NCBI GenBank assembly: GCA_017882455.1
Contig: JADGPL010000010.1
Span: forward strand, 49,376 to 113,375
Source of the DNA: Solirubrobacteraceae bacterium
GTDB taxonomy: Bacteria > Actinomycetota > Thermoleophilia > Solirubrobacterales > Solirubrobacteraceae
Length of the DNA: 64,000 nucleotides
Direction: 5' to 3'
The notes beneath the pieces are model-generated. The model had not been told where the DNA came from, ran no database searches, and saw nothing but the letters and a program-made list of their open reading frames with translations. Each line of letters starts with the position of its first letter. The first letter of the stretch is position 1. Below, one piece after another: positions 26,287 to 34,879 of the stretch. A program made the position numbers and the translations under genes.

Positions 26287-27006
26287 CTATCTGAAGCGCA
26301 GGCGCGGCACCAGCCACATCGCCTCGGCGGCTATGCGCCAGGACATCTTGCTCTGCCCACGCTGGCGGTCACGGAAGACGATCGGCACCTCGACCACGCG
26401 AAAACCCGCCTGCACGGCACGGTAGGTGAGCTCAACCTGGAAGGCATAGCCCTGGGAGCGCACGCTGTCGAAGTGGATCGCCTCGAGCACCTCGCGACGG
26501 AAGCACTTGAAGCCGCCTGTCAGGTCCTTGACCTGCAGCCCGAGCACCAGGCGCGCGTAGGTCGATCCGCCCTCGCTGATGAAGCGCCTGAGCAGTCCCC
26601 AGTCGCTCACGCCGCCCCCCGGCACGTAGCGGGAGCCGAGGGCGAGATCGGCGCCGCCGTAGACCGTGTCCAGCAGCCGCGCGAGATCGGCCGGGTCGTG
26701 GGAGAAGTCGGAGTCCATCTCCATCACGTACCCCGCGCCCGCCTGCAGGGCATGGCGGAAGCCCGCCAGGTAGGCGGGACCGATCCCGTTCTTCTCGGTG
26801 CGGTGCAGGACCTGCACCCACGGATGCTCGGCGGCCAGCTCGTCGGCAAGCTGGCCGGTGCCGTCGGGCGAGCCGTCATCCACGACCAGGATGCGATAGC
26901 CGTCGGGGGCGGTCTTGGCGAGCACCTCGCCGGCGGCGAGCACGATCGCCTCCACGTTCTCCGCCTCGTTGTAGGTGGGCAGTATCAGCCAGGGCTCGCC
27001 GGACAT
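26287..27006 (-). CDS. Polyprenol-phosphate mannosyltransferase-like GT2
   Basis: A 239-residue cytosolic GT2 enzyme. LPTYNEAENVEAIV, VVDDGSPDGTGQLAD, EMDSDFSHDP (DxD metal motif), GSRYVPGG and LTGGFKCFRREVL are the hallmark segments of dolichol/polyprenol phosphomannose synthase (DPM1/Ppm1). RDRQRGQSKMS closes the domain. It makes a lipid-linked mannose donor for protein or envelope glycosylation. It lacks the membrane domain seen in fused Ppm1. ATG 27006; a TAGGGT box 10 nt upstream may be its -10. Confidence 0.9.
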   Translation of the reverse strand: MSGEPWLILPTYNEAENVEAIVLAAGEVLAKTAPDGYRILVVDDGSPDGTGQLADELAAEHPWVQVLHRTEKNGIGPAYLAGFRHALQAGAGYVMEMDSDFSHDPADLARLLDTVYGGADLALGSRYVPGGGVSDWGLLRRFISEGGSTYARLVLGLQVKDLTGGFKCFRREVLEAIHFDSVRSQGYAFQVELTYRAVQAGFRVVEVPIVFRDRQRGQSKMSWRIAAEAMWLVPRLRFR

Positions 27007-27065
27007 GGGTCGGCGTACCCTAGAGCGTGGGCTCGATCGGCGGCGCGGTCGCCTCACCCGCGTCC

Positions 27066-27071
27066 TACCCT
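27066..27071 (+). promoter_or_regulatory. TANNNT box 7 nt before the polX start
   Basis: TACCCT followed by 7 nt and GTG 27079. The spacing places transcription start at or next to the GTG, the pattern of leaderless actinobacterial genes. No clear -35 box is visible. Confidence 0.4.
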
Positions 27072-27078
27072 GGTGGCC

Positions 27079-28836
27079 GTGCCCGAGTCCGAGCTGTCCA
27101 ATGCCGCGATCGCCGATGCCTTCGACGAGCTGGGTGACCTGTACGAGCTCGACGGCGCGGTCGTGCATCGCGTGCTCGCCTACCGCTCGGGCGCCAAGGC
27201 CGTGCGCAACGCCTCGGTCTCGGTCGCGAAGCTCGCGCGGGAAGGCCGCGCCACGGAGCTTCCGGGGATCGGCAAGACGCTCCAGGAGAAGGTTGTCTCG
27301 CTGGCGGAGACCGGCTCGATCCCCGCGGCCGAGCGGCTGCGCGCCAAGTTCCCTCCCGGCCTGGTCGCGATCACCCGGCTCCCCGGCCTCGGGCCGAAGC
27401 GTGCCCGGCTCCTGCACTCCGAGCTCGGCATCGACTCGCCGCGGGCTCTGCGCGAGGCCGCGCTCGCCGAGCGCCTGCGTGACATAAAGGGGCTGGGCCC
27501 CAAGTTCGAGGCGAGCGTGCTCGCGGGCCTCGACGCGATCGAGTCCCAGCCCGACGGGCATGGCGGATCGCGGGTGCTGCTCCCGCGCGCGGTCGAGATC
27601 GGCGAGGCGCTCGCCGCCGGGCTGGAGCGACTCGGCGGCCCCGGCACGCACGTCCAGCTCGCCGGCTCGGCGCGCAGGCTCACCGACAGCGTCAAGGATC
27701 TCGATCTGGTCGCGACCACCACCAGGCCGACAGCGCTCGCCAAGAGCCTCGCAAAGCTCGAGGAGATCGAGAGCGTCTCCTCGGCCGGCAAGGCCGGGGC
27801 CAGGGCGCGCACGCACTCGGGCATCGCCGTCGATCTGCGGATCGCAAAGCCCGAGCAACTGGGCAACCTGCTGCAGCACTTCACCGGCTCGGACGCCCAC
27901 AACGCGGCGCTGCGCGAAGCCGCCGTGCGCCGGGGGCTGCACGTCTCCGAGTACGGGATCCTCGACGACGCCACCGCCACCGCCGAGACCTTCGCCACCG
28001 AGCACGAGGTCTACGAGCGGCTCGGACTGGCTTACATCGAGCCAGAGCTGCGCGAGAACCGCGGTGAGCTCGAGGCCGCGCGCAAGGGCGAGCTGCCCAG
28101 GCTGATCGAGCTCCAGGACATTCGCGGCGACCTGCACAGCCACACCGTGGCCTCGGACGGGCACAACACGATCGAGGAGATGGGCCGAGCGGCCCGCGAG
28201 CGCGGGTATGAATACCTGGCGATCACCGACCACTCGGCCACCCACGGGTTCGGCAACGACGTCTCACCCGAGCAGCTGCGCCGCCAGATCGAGCTCGTCC
28301 ACGAGGCAGGCGCGCGCGTGGAGGGGATCGAGCTGCTGGCGGGCAGCGAGGTCAACATCCTGCCCGACGGCTCTCTCGACTACGACGACGAGCTGCTGGG
28401 CGAGCTCGACTGGATCGTGGCGAGCGTGCACACCTCCTTCGGGATGAGCGAGCAGGCGATGACCGAGCGGATGATCTCCGCGATCGAGCACCCGCTGGTC
28501 GACGTGATCGGCCACCCCACCGGTCGCCTGATCGAGCGCCGTGCCCCCTACGCCCTCGACTTCGAGGCCGTGTTCGCCGCAGCCGCCGCAGCCGGGACGA
28601 TGCTCGAGATAAACGCCAACCCCGATCGGCGCGACCTCTCAGACGTGCACGCGCGGGCGGCCGCACAGGCCGGGGTGCTGATCGCGATCGACTCCGACGC
28701 TCACCGCACGCGCACGCTTCAGAACATGCGCTGGGGAGTGGCAACCGCAAGGCGCGCCTGGCTGAGCGCCGAGCAGGTGGCCAACACGCGAACCTGGCCC
28801 GAGCTGCAGCGTCTACGCAAGCAGGCGCGCAAGTAG
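27079..28836 (+). CDS. polX: DNA polymerase X family protein with PHP domain
   Basis: A 585-residue repair polymerase. N-terminal helix-hairpin-helix region (LPGIGKTLQEKV, LPGLGPKRARLL, IKGLGPKFEA). The polymerase palm has GSARRLTDSVKDLDLV, giving the DxD metal pair, and the third acid in GIAVDLRI. The C-terminal PHP phosphoesterase domain has DLHSHTVASDGHNT, ITDHS, GSEVNI, SVHTSFGM and DSDAHR, which in family members gives 3'-5' exonuclease or AP-endonuclease activity. All metal ligands appear intact. GTG 27079 is favoured; GTG 27073 is possible. Its end overlaps a convergent glycosyltransferase by 24 nt. Confidence 0.92.
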   Translation: MPESELSNAAIADAFDELGDLYELDGAVVHRVLAYRSGAKAVRNASVSVAKLAREGRATELPGIGKTLQEKVVSLAETGSIPAAERLRAKFPPGLVAITRLPGLGPKRARLLHSELGIDSPRALREAALAERLRDIKGLGPKFEASVLAGLDAIESQPDGHGGSRVLLPRAVEIGEALAAGLERLGGPGTHVQLAGSARRLTDSVKDLDLVATTTRPTALAKSLAKLEEIESVSSAGKAGARARTHSGIAVDLRIAKPEQLGNLLQHFTGSDAHNAALREAAVRRGLHVSEYGILDDATATAETFATEHEVYERLGLAYIEPELRENRGELEAARKGELPRLIELQDIRGDLHSHTVASDGHNTIEEMGRAARERGYEYLAITDHSATHGFGNDVSPEQLRRQIELVHEAGARVEGIELLAGSEVNILPDGSLDYDDELLGELDWIVASVHTSFGMSEQAMTERMISAIEHPLVDVIGHPTGRLIERRAPYALDFEAVFAAAAAAGTMLEINANPDRRDLSDVHARAAAQAGVLIAIDSDAHRTRTLQNMRWGVATARRAWLSAEQVANTRTWPELQRLRKQARK

Positions 28837-29847
28837 GCGCTCGGCCACGAGCCGATCGACCGCCTGAGGGCTGAACGGCTCGATCGCCACGCGTGCGCGC
28901 TCGGCGTAGTCGTCCGCGGGCCGCTCGAGGGCAGCCCGCAGCGCGCCCGCCAGGTCCTCCCCCACCAGCCGCGGGTCGAGCTCGCGCGCAATCGGCAGCG
29001 CCGCATACGGGCCAGGAGCGGGCGTGGTCACGAGCCGGCAGCCATCCGCGAGCGCCTCCAGCTGCGCGATCCCGTAGTCCTCCCGCCGCGGCGCACACAC
29101 GAACAACCGCGCGCGGCGCACGAGCGCGCGGTACTCCTCACGTGCCAGCGGGCCCACAACACGAACGCCCTCCCCGCCGGCCGGCAGGCCGGCCTTCTCA
29201 AGATCTTCCCCGCCCACGCCCGCCACGACCAGCTGCCCCACCGCCTCGCCACGGTCACGCCACACGACCCGCCACGCCTCGAGCACCCGGTCCAGCCCCT
29301 TCTTGGCCGGGTTGGCCGCATAGGTGATCGCTGCGATGTCCCGCACGGCCTCCTCGGGACCGGACGGGGAGACGGCCACGGGCAGGACGAGCGCACGCGC
29401 GGCCGCAGGCGAGGCGTCACCAAGCTCGTCCAGAGCCCCCTCGCTCCACGGCAGCAGCAGCGGAGCTTCTCCCAGTCGGCGATGCTCGAGCGGGCGCTGC
29501 CACAGCCCGTGGCGCCCCGGGCGGTTGCCGGCTGAGGTGGCGTCGAAGCGGATCGCGCCGGGGCGCGGCCACAGAAGCGCGGCCGTGGTGCTCGAGTAGA
29601 TGATCGCCCGTGGCGAGGAGCCCATCGTCGCGAGGGCGTCCGTGGCGGCCGTCCGCGCCGCCCGCGCCCATGCCAAATCGGTCAGCATCAGCGTCCGCAT
29701 CTGGCGGGGCGCTCGCCCATATGCAACCGCCACACTCGCGCCCGCACGAGCGAGCGAGTCCCGCAGCTGCTCGTCTGCCGTGCGCAGCCCCTGGGTCGAG
29801 CCGAGCGAGACGATCAGGACGTCGACCGAGCGGGTCGAGGGGGGCAT
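28813..29847 (-). CDS. Glycosyltransferase, GT4-like
   Basis: A 344-residue GT-B enzyme. The C-terminal half has the sugar-nucleotide site: ITYAANPAKKGLDRVLEAW, VVGPLAREEYRALVRRARLFVCAPRREDYGIAQLEALADG, with the expected Glu pair in EDYGIAQLE. The N-terminal half (VDVLIVSLGSTQGLRTADEQ) is the acceptor domain. Donor and acceptor unknown. Starts 2 nt before the end of the preceding small membrane protein gene and probably shares an operon with it and the trehalose phosphatase. Confidence 0.8.
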   Translation of the reverse strand: MPPSTRSVDVLIVSLGSTQGLRTADEQLRDSLARAGASVAVAYGRAPRQMRTLMLTDLAWARAARTAATDALATMGSSPRAIIYSSTTAALLWPRPGAIRFDATSAGNRPGRHGLWQRPLEHRRLGEAPLLLPWSEGALDELGDASPAAARALVLPVAVSPSGPEEAVRDIAAITYAANPAKKGLDRVLEAWRVVWRDRGEAVGQLVVAGVGGEDLEKAGLPAGGEGVRVVGPLAREEYRALVRRARLFVCAPRREDYGIAQLEALADGCRLVTTPAPGPYAALPIARELDPRLVGEDLAGALRAALERPADDYAERARVAIEPFSPQAVDRLVAERLLARLLA

Positions 29848-29849
29848 CC

Positions 29850-30386
29850 TCAGGTGACGGCGCCGTTGACGCGCTCCGGCCGCGACGCCGAGAAGCCGGG
29901 CGTGCGCAGCAGCGACATGGGGCGCACCGGGGAGGTGCGCTGCACGTAGAAGGCGGCTCCGTCTCGCTCCTCGATGGCCGCCACCGCGGCATCCTGGCGG
30001 CGCCAGGCGAGCGCCCAGATGATCGCGAAGCCGCAGGCGATGCCCGGTATCTGCGGCGCGAGGAACGCCAGCCCCCCCGACAGCAGCGTGAACATCGCCA
30101 GCGGCCACAGGCGGTTGACGAGGATCGCGCTCGGATGGTGCTCGGGCAGCGTGGTGCTCGCGCGGGCGCTCGCGAGCAGGCGGGCGATCGGCGGACTCGT
30201 CTGGGCCCGGCTGCCCAGGCGCATGCCGATCACAGACGCGATCACCCACCAGCCGATCGCGATCGGCACGAGGTAGCTGCTGCTGTTCGAGCTGGCTGCC
30301 GATGCGAGCACCGTGACCGTCGCGAGCGCCGTTGCCGCGCCCGCGCTCAACAGCACGGTGGTCCGGAGGAAGTCGACGAAGCGCAC
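29850..30386 (-). CDS. Membrane protein, unknown function
   Basis: A 178-residue protein with about four hydrophobic helices (VLLSAGAATALATVTVLASA; YLVPIAIGWWVIASVIGM; LWPLAMFTLLSGGLAFLAP; IPGIACGFAIIWALAW). The C-terminal 45 residues are polar with basic patches. GTG 30386 is chosen because it lies just after the trehalose-phosphatase stop; a longer frame would overlap that gene. I recognise no family. Confidence 0.6.
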   Translation of the reverse strand: MRFVDFLRTTVLLSAGAATALATVTVLASAASSNSSSYLVPIAIGWWVIASVIGMRLGSRAQTSPPIARLLASARASTTLPEHHPSAILVNRLWPLAMFTLLSGGLAFLAPQIPGIACGFAIIWALAWRRQDAAVAAIEERDGAAFYVQRTSPVRPMSLLRTPGFSASRPERVNGAVT

Positions 30387-30390
30387 GGCG

Positions 30391-31212
30391 CTACAGGAGC
30401 GCCTCGAGCAGGCCCCGCACTCCGGCGGGGCCATCGACCGTTACGTCGGCCTCTCGGGCGAGATCGGGGGGCGCTTCGTCTGAGCTGACCGCCACGCACA
30501 CCGCCGTCTCGAGCTCCCCCGCCTCCACGAGCGTGCGCAGGCCGCGGAAGGCGTCGAGGTCGGTCGTGTCGTCGCCCACGTACACCGCCGCCTTGACCGG
30601 GCCGCCGTGGAGCAGAGCGGCGATGCCGAGGCCCTTGTCGAGCAGCACCGGCGGGCGCACCTCGAGCACCTTGCGCCCCCAGTGCACCGCCAGCCCCTCC
30701 TCCTCCGCGCGCCGGGCGATCTCCCGGACGGCATCCGCGGCCAGCTCCTCGTCCGGGGCGCCGCGCCAGTGAAAGGCCGCGATCGAGTCCTTGTCCTCGC
30801 TGCGCACGCGAAGTCGCTGGTGCTCGGCCGTGTATATACGCGCCGCGAACTCGCGCACGCGCGCGGTCCAGGCCGCGAGCTCCTCGTCCACCTCGGGGCG
30901 GGTCGAGCCCGGACGCAGCAGTTCTGCGCCGTGGTTGCCCACGTAGGCGATCGTCCCGATCGCCACGATCTGGCGGGCCGTGCTGGCGCGGCGGCCGCTC
31001 ACGCAGCCCACCACCCGGTAGCGCTTGGCGATCTCGATCAGCAGCGTGCGCGTCGCCTCGGGCACGTGCGCGTCCGCAGCGTGGCGGACGATGGGCGCGA
31101 GGGTGCCGTCGATGTCGAGCAGGACGGCGGCGTGAGCTGGGTCTGAGCGGATCGGCTCGAGCGCCTCCACAAGCGTGGCAGCGGGGGACACGAGGTCTAG
31201 TATGGCGCGCAT
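30391..31212 (-). CDS. otsB: Trehalose-6-phosphate phosphatase
   Basis: Dephosphorylates trehalose 6-phosphate to trehalose. The 273-residue HAD enzyme shows motif I VLLDIDGTLAPIV, VSGRRASTARQIV, NHGAEL, motif III lysine in VLLDKGLGIA and motif IV YVGDDTTDLDAFRGL, all standard for OtsB. No trehalose-6-phosphate synthase gene is in the window. ATG 31212 gives the longest form. A CATACT box 7 nt before an in-frame GTG at 31191 makes a shorter leaderless start possible. Confidence 0.93.
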   Translation of the reverse strand: MRAILDLVSPAATLVEALEPIRSDPAHAAVLLDIDGTLAPIVRHAADAHVPEATRTLLIEIAKRYRVVGCVSGRRASTARQIVAIGTIAYVGNHGAELLRPGSTRPEVDEELAAWTARVREFAARIYTAEHQRLRVRSEDKDSIAAFHWRGAPDEELAADAVREIARRAEEEGLAVHWGRKVLEVRPPVLLDKGLGIAALLHGGPVKAAVYVGDDTTDLDAFRGLRTLVEAGELETAVCVAVSSDEAPPDLAREADVTVDGPAGVRGLLEALL

Positions 31213-31232
31213 GGTGGCCGGCCCGTCCGCTC

Positions 31233-31613
31233 GTGCAAGTGGTCGCTGAGCAAGCGTCTCACCGCTCGCCGAAGCTGGTGGCGATCGGCACGTTGGCGGG
31301 CCTCTTCAGCGGCCTCTTCGGCGTGGGCGGCGGCAGCGTGATCGTGCCCCTGCTGGTGCTGTGGCTCGGCTACGAGGAGCGCGGCGCCACCGCCACCTCG
31401 CTGGCCGCCATAGTCTTCATCGCCGCCTTCGCCGCCGCCGTGCAGGGCCTCTATGGCAACGTCGATCTCCTCGATGCAGCGCTGGTGGGCGTGCCGGCGG
31501 TGGGCGGCGTGCTGATCGGGACATGGCTGCAGCAGCGCCTGCAGGCAAGTGCGATCTCGCTGCTGTTCGCCGCCGTGCTCGTCGCGAGCGCCGTCGAGCT
31601 CGTGCTCAGGTGA
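31233..31613 (+). CDS. TauE/SafE-family exporter, N-terminal half-protein
   Basis: A 126-residue, four-helix membrane protein. GTLAGLFSGLFGVGGGSVIVPLL is the family's first-repeat motif, and LGYEERGATATSLAAIVFIA follows. Normal TauE/SafE proteins have two such repeats in one chain of about 250 residues. Here the frame stops after one repeat and the next gene starts in a GTGA overlap. The pair probably forms a two-chain transporter for sulfite, sulfonate or similar anions. GTG 31233 or 31239. A 13-codon frame from ATG 31211 overlaps its start. Confidence 0.8.
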   Translation: MQVVAEQASHRSPKLVAIGTLAGLFSGLFGVGGGSVIVPLLVLWLGYEERGATATSLAAIVFIAAFAAAVQGLYGNVDLLDAALVGVPAVGGVLIGTWLQQRLQASAISLLFAAVLVASAVELVLR

Positions 31614-31969
31614 TCGGCGCCCTCGCCATCGGCGTGGCCGCCGGGATCGTCGCGGGGCTCCTGGGCGTTGGCGGCGGCGTGCTGTTCGTGCCCGGCCTGG
31701 TGTTCTTCGCCGGCCTCGGCCAGCATCAGGCCGAGGCCACCTCGTTGCTCGCGATCGTGCCCGTCGCGATCGTCGGGACCTACCGCCAGGACCGCTACGG
31801 CAACGTCAACCACTCGGATGCCCTACTGCTGGGCCTGCTCTCGGTGGCGGGCGCCGCCGCCGGCGTCGCGCTCGCAAACGCCCTCTCGGGCGCGCTTCTG
31901 CGCGATGCCTTCGCGGCGCTGATGTTGGTCGTGGCAGCCCAGTTGGTGCGCCGGACCATACGCAGCTAG
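31610..31969 (+). CDS. TauE/SafE-family exporter, C-terminal half-protein
   Basis: A 119-residue, four-helix protein with its own family motif GIVAGLLGVGGGVLFVPGLV and HQAEATSLLAIVPVAIVGTYR. It corresponds to the second repeat of TauE/SafE. The GTG at 31610 overlaps the stop of the first half by 4 nt, so ribosomes can restart directly. No frameshift within a repeat is needed to explain the split, because the junction falls exactly between the repeats. Confidence 0.78.
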   Translation: MIGALAIGVAAGIVAGLLGVGGGVLFVPGLVFFAGLGQHQAEATSLLAIVPVAIVGTYRQDRYGNVNHSDALLLGLLSVAGAAAGVALANALSGALLRDAFAALMLVVAAQLVRRTIRS

Positions 31970-31983
31970 ACTCCTGAGTACCC

Positions 31984-32259
31984 ATGGGACTAGATAACCC
32001 ACTCCACATCGCTTTCCTGGTCGTGATCCTGTTGCTGGTGTTCGGTGCCCGGCGCCTGCCCGAGATCGGGCGCTCGCTCGGCAGCGGCATGCGCGAGTTC
32101 AAGGATTCGATCAGCGGCGAGACCAAACAGCCGACGATCACGCAGGCGGCGCCCCCGCCCCCGCAGGCCGCGCAGCAGCAGGCCGCCGAGGCCTTCGGCG
32201 CCACGCCTCCGGCTCAGCCGGCCCAGGCGCCGGCGCCCGAGCCGACGCGCCAGGCCTAG
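31984..32259 (+). CDS. tatA: Sec-independent translocase component TatA
   Basis: A 91-residue Tat pore subunit. One membrane helix (HIAFLVVILLLVFG), the FG hinge, then the amphipathic helix ARRLPEIGRSLGSGMREFKDS, followed by a Pro/Ala/Gln-rich tail. Exports folded proteins with twin-arginine signals. It has no tatB or tatC beside it. It follows the TauE half-genes by 14 nt on the same strand and may be read through from them. Confidence 0.93.
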   Translation: MGLDNPLHIAFLVVILLLVFGARRLPEIGRSLGSGMREFKDSISGETKQPTITQAAPPPPQAAQQQAAEAFGATPPAQPAQAPAPEPTRQA

Positions 32260-32273
32260 CGGGCGAAGTCGAG

Positions 32274-33284
32274 CTAACCGGCGGTTGCGATGCCGCCATA
32301 CCGACCGCATCCAGCGGCGGAGAATCCTACTCGGCAGCGGGTCCTTGCCCGCCACTTGCTTTCATAGGCCTGCAGCAGCGTGGTGCTCGCATCGTGCTGA
32401 GCTAGCAGCTGTCTGATGGTCGGTTCGGCCTGAGCGACAGTCTTCTGATAGCCGGGCCGGATGCTCATCACTTCGAAGATGTAGTAGAGGATCTCCTTCA
32501 GCGGGCCGACGAGCACATGCGGGGGAGCCGCGAAGTAGTCCTTTTCGTAGCGCTTCGTGCCTTCCCCACGCGCCCTGCCCAAGCGCAATCCGCCCTCGAT
32601 GCTCTGGTTGAACCGTTCCGCGACGCTGCTGAAGCTCCGGCCGGCTTGGAGCTCGCGCTTCGCCTCGACCACCCGCGCTCTGCTGCGGTTCATGATGGCC
32701 CTGATGTCGCGCCGTTCCCCCACGAAGAAGCTCAGCCTGTGGCGTCCGTAGTAGGCGGCGATCTGCGCGTGCGAGATCGCTGATGCCGCCAGCGTCACGC
32801 GGCGCTGAGCGAGCCTCGCTGCCAGCATGCCGAGCCTGAGCAGCCACAGCTGATCCGACTCCGCGACCCTCGGGCTCACCAAATACCTTTCGAGCTCGCC
32901 TTCGTTGGCGAACCATTCGTACCTGAGCCCATTTATCAGGTTGGCCTTGGACAGGCCCATCTGCTTCCTGGCTTCCGCATCGCTCACCTGCACTCCCTCC
33001 TCCTGAGCCTCTCCGAGCGTCCACCGCCATGAAATCAATAATCCGAGGACCTGCCGTCGCATCGCTGCCTCGCCAGGTGCGCTCCCACCATCTGCCGCGG
33101 TCTCCACCGTCATCCAGTGATGGAGCAGCTTCTCGCCGATTTGGGCTCCCCCGACTAACGCCACGACGACTTCGCCGGATGCCGCGTCACCACTGGCGGC
33201 GCGATCACCGCCGCATCCCCCTCCCGCGACCGCCACGGCAAGCGCCACAGAGCACAGCCCGATTAGTTGAACCAGTCGGTTCAT
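32274..33284 (-). CDS. PpiC/SurA-like lipoprotein (paralogue of the gene at 61726)
   Basis: A 336-residue exported lipoprotein: hydrophobic signal, then AVAGGGCGGD with the lipidated Cys. The N-terminal helices (LISWRWTLGEAQEEGVQVSDAEARKQ) resemble SurA/PrsA chaperones. The central part (AAYYGRHRLSFF, RDIRAIMNRS, GGLRLGRARG, VLVGPLKEILYYIFEVM) matches a parvulin PpiC domain, though active-site residues are not clearly conserved. It ends TRCRVGFSAAGCG, with a Cys pair that may form a disulfide. Likely an extracytoplasmic folding factor. Confidence 0.75.
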   Translation of the reverse strand: MNRLVQLIGLCSVALAVAVAGGGCGGDRAASGDAASGEVVVALVGGAQIGEKLLHHWMTVETAADGGSAPGEAAMRRQVLGLLISWRWTLGEAQEEGVQVSDAEARKQMGLSKANLINGLRYEWFANEGELERYLVSPRVAESDQLWLLRLGMLAARLAQRRVTLAASAISHAQIAAYYGRHRLSFFVGERRDIRAIMNRSRARVVEAKRELQAGRSFSSVAERFNQSIEGGLRLGRARGEGTKRYEKDYFAAPPHVLVGPLKEILYYIFEVMSIRPGYQKTVAQAEPTIRQLLAQHDASTTLLQAYESKWRARTRCRVGFSAAGCGRYGGIATAG

Positions 33285-33378
33285 GACATCGAGAACGCTA
33301 GTGAACACATCGCGCGATGTGGGGATGCGTCTCCAACCGACAATGCGCTCTTGCGCGTGCCGTTTAACGACCGAGAGC

Positions 33379-34317
33379 TCAGACCTTGTGGCGGATGGCG
33401 CCGCCGCGCACCGCTTCGAAGGCCGATCCTGGGACGCGCTTGATCTGTTCGAGGTCCGCGTCGTTCCAGCGGGGATCGGGCGCGCCGGTGATGTACCAGG
33501 AGGAGCCGTTGTCGGCCACGATCAGCCCGTAGCGCTTGAGCGCGCGCAGCACGATCAACGACTCGCCGTGAAAGCCCGCCAGCGAGTAGCTGGCCCTCAG
33601 GCGCAGGCGCAGCCCCATCGGCGGCAGGCTCGGGTCCGAGCTGCTCGAGGCGAAGTGCGTGGCCGGGTGGATGTAGCCGCGTTGGGTGCGCTGCACGGTC
33701 ACGCGCAGGGCATGGTCGATTCGGCCGGCGCGGACCTCCGGGTAGCGCACGAGCAGGGGAAGGATCGGCAGCCCGGCAGCGTCGGCCGACGTCCAGCCTT
33801 CGGGGCGCAGCCTGTTGCTGCGCAGGTTGAACACCGCGCCCGAGCCCGCTTCCCAGCCACTGCCGTTTCGGCGGGCCGAGTAGAGCTCATAGAGATGGCA
33901 GCTGCCGCCCTGGAGCACGAGGACGTGGCGATCGCCTTCAACGCCTGCACCCTCGACCGGGGCGCCCGGCGGGATCGGGTAGGGCCCGGGCTCTGATTCT
34001 TCGCCGAATTCGGTGAAGCGGATCGGCACCTTGGCCTGGCTCTGGCCGACGACCGTGTAGGGGATCCCGTAGCTCGGGTTGGTCCCGAAGTCGGGGTGCA
34101 GGTGCCCGCCAAGGCCGATGCTCGCGATGTAGGCCGCCGAGTTGGGGTCCGCCGGGGCGTGGGAGATGTCCTGGTTGAGCGGATTGCTCGCCGGGAACAC
34201 CGGACAGCCGGCTTCGCGTGGGGGTGGACCCGACGCCGCCGCAGCCACCGGCGCGACTGCCGCCAACGAGGCGAGCACAATCGCGGCAACCGCCATGGGA
34301 GAGGGAGCCCGGCTCAC
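33379..34317 (-). CDS. Conserved secreted protein, unknown function
   Basis: A 312-residue protein with a signal peptide (MAVAAIVLASLAAVAPVAAAA). The mature part starts near CPVFPASNPLNQDIS and contains HLHPDFGTNPSYGIPYTVV, DRHVLVLQGGSCHLYELY, GWTSADAAGLPILPLLVRY and a C-terminal YGLIVADNGSSWYITG. I recall near-identical block patterns in secreted proteins of many soil bacteria, without known function. The two Cys could form a disulfide. GTG 34317 or the ATG seven codons later could start it. Confidence 0.7.
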   Translation of the reverse strand: MSRAPSPMAVAAIVLASLAAVAPVAAAASGPPPREAGCPVFPASNPLNQDISHAPADPNSAAYIASIGLGGHLHPDFGTNPSYGIPYTVVGQSQAKVPIRFTEFGEESEPGPYPIPPGAPVEGAGVEGDRHVLVLQGGSCHLYELYSARRNGSGWEAGSGAVFNLRSNRLRPEGWTSADAAGLPILPLLVRYPEVRAGRIDHALRVTVQRTQRGYIHPATHFASSSSDPSLPPMGLRLRLRASYSLAGFHGESLIVLRALKRYGLIVADNGSSWYITGAPDPRWNDADLEQIKRVPGSAFEAVRGGAIRHKV

Positions 34318-34410
34318 CCTGCTGACGCTACGGCACCCACGGGGCGGGTGTGAGGCCGCTGGACCATCGTTGCGCGGTCCCGGCGCTCGAGCAGCGGGCC
34401 CGACGGGCGA

Positions 34411-34866
34411 TCAGGCAGGCGACTGGGGCTGCAGCACCGACGGCCGTGCCTCCTCGATCAGAGGCGCGCCGCAGTGCCAGCAGAAGGCCGCGCCGCGGCT
34501 GTGCACCGCCCCGCAGGAGCGGCACTGGCCGTGCACGCCGGCCTCGGCGCTCGCGAGCAGGCGCTGAACCTCTCCCAGCTGGGCGTCTGCCTCCTGCAGC
34601 TCCGAGGCCCGCCGCGCGAGCACGTCGAGGCGGTAGTGGTCGCGGACGGCCATCTCGTAGGTCAGCCCGCCGAGATCCCAGGTGAGCTCGGCCACCCGTT
34701 CGGCGAGCTCCTTGCGGCGGCGGCGCAGCTCGGCCATCGAGCCGCTCGGACCGGAGCGGGGCGAGGGCTGCAGACCACCGACCGGCAGCAGCGCACCCGC
34801 GGGCGGTGGTGCCTGCTGCGGCTCGGGCCGCGGCGGCTGCGAGGAGCTTCCATTGAGCGAGGTCAC
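34411..34866 (-). CDS. Zinc-ribbon protein with coiled coil, last gene of the pst operon
   Basis: A 151-residue cytoplasmic protein. Pro/Gln-rich N-terminus (about 1-43), a predicted coiled coil (ELRRRRKELAERVAEL through LGEVQRLLASAEAG), and a C-terminal zinc ribbon with CRSCG and CWHCG pairs about 15 residues apart. It starts 13 nt after the membrane zinc-ribbon gene ends and probably acts with it. Function unknown; DNA or protein binding is possible. Confidence 0.65.
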   Translation of the reverse strand: MTSLNGSSSQPPRPEPQQAPPPAGALLPVGGLQPSPRSGPSGSMAELRRRRKELAERVAELTWDLGGLTYEMAVRDHYRLDVLARRASELQEADAQLGEVQRLLASAEAGVHGQCRSCGAVHSRGAAFCWHCGAPLIEEARPSVLQPQSPA

Positions 34867-34879
34867 GGCGCCGATCCCA

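Noticed and set aside
26261..26317. A longer start for the SpoIIM-like gene
   Set aside because: It would run into the end of the mannosyltransferase gene and adds an Ala/Asp-rich stretch not seen in the family.
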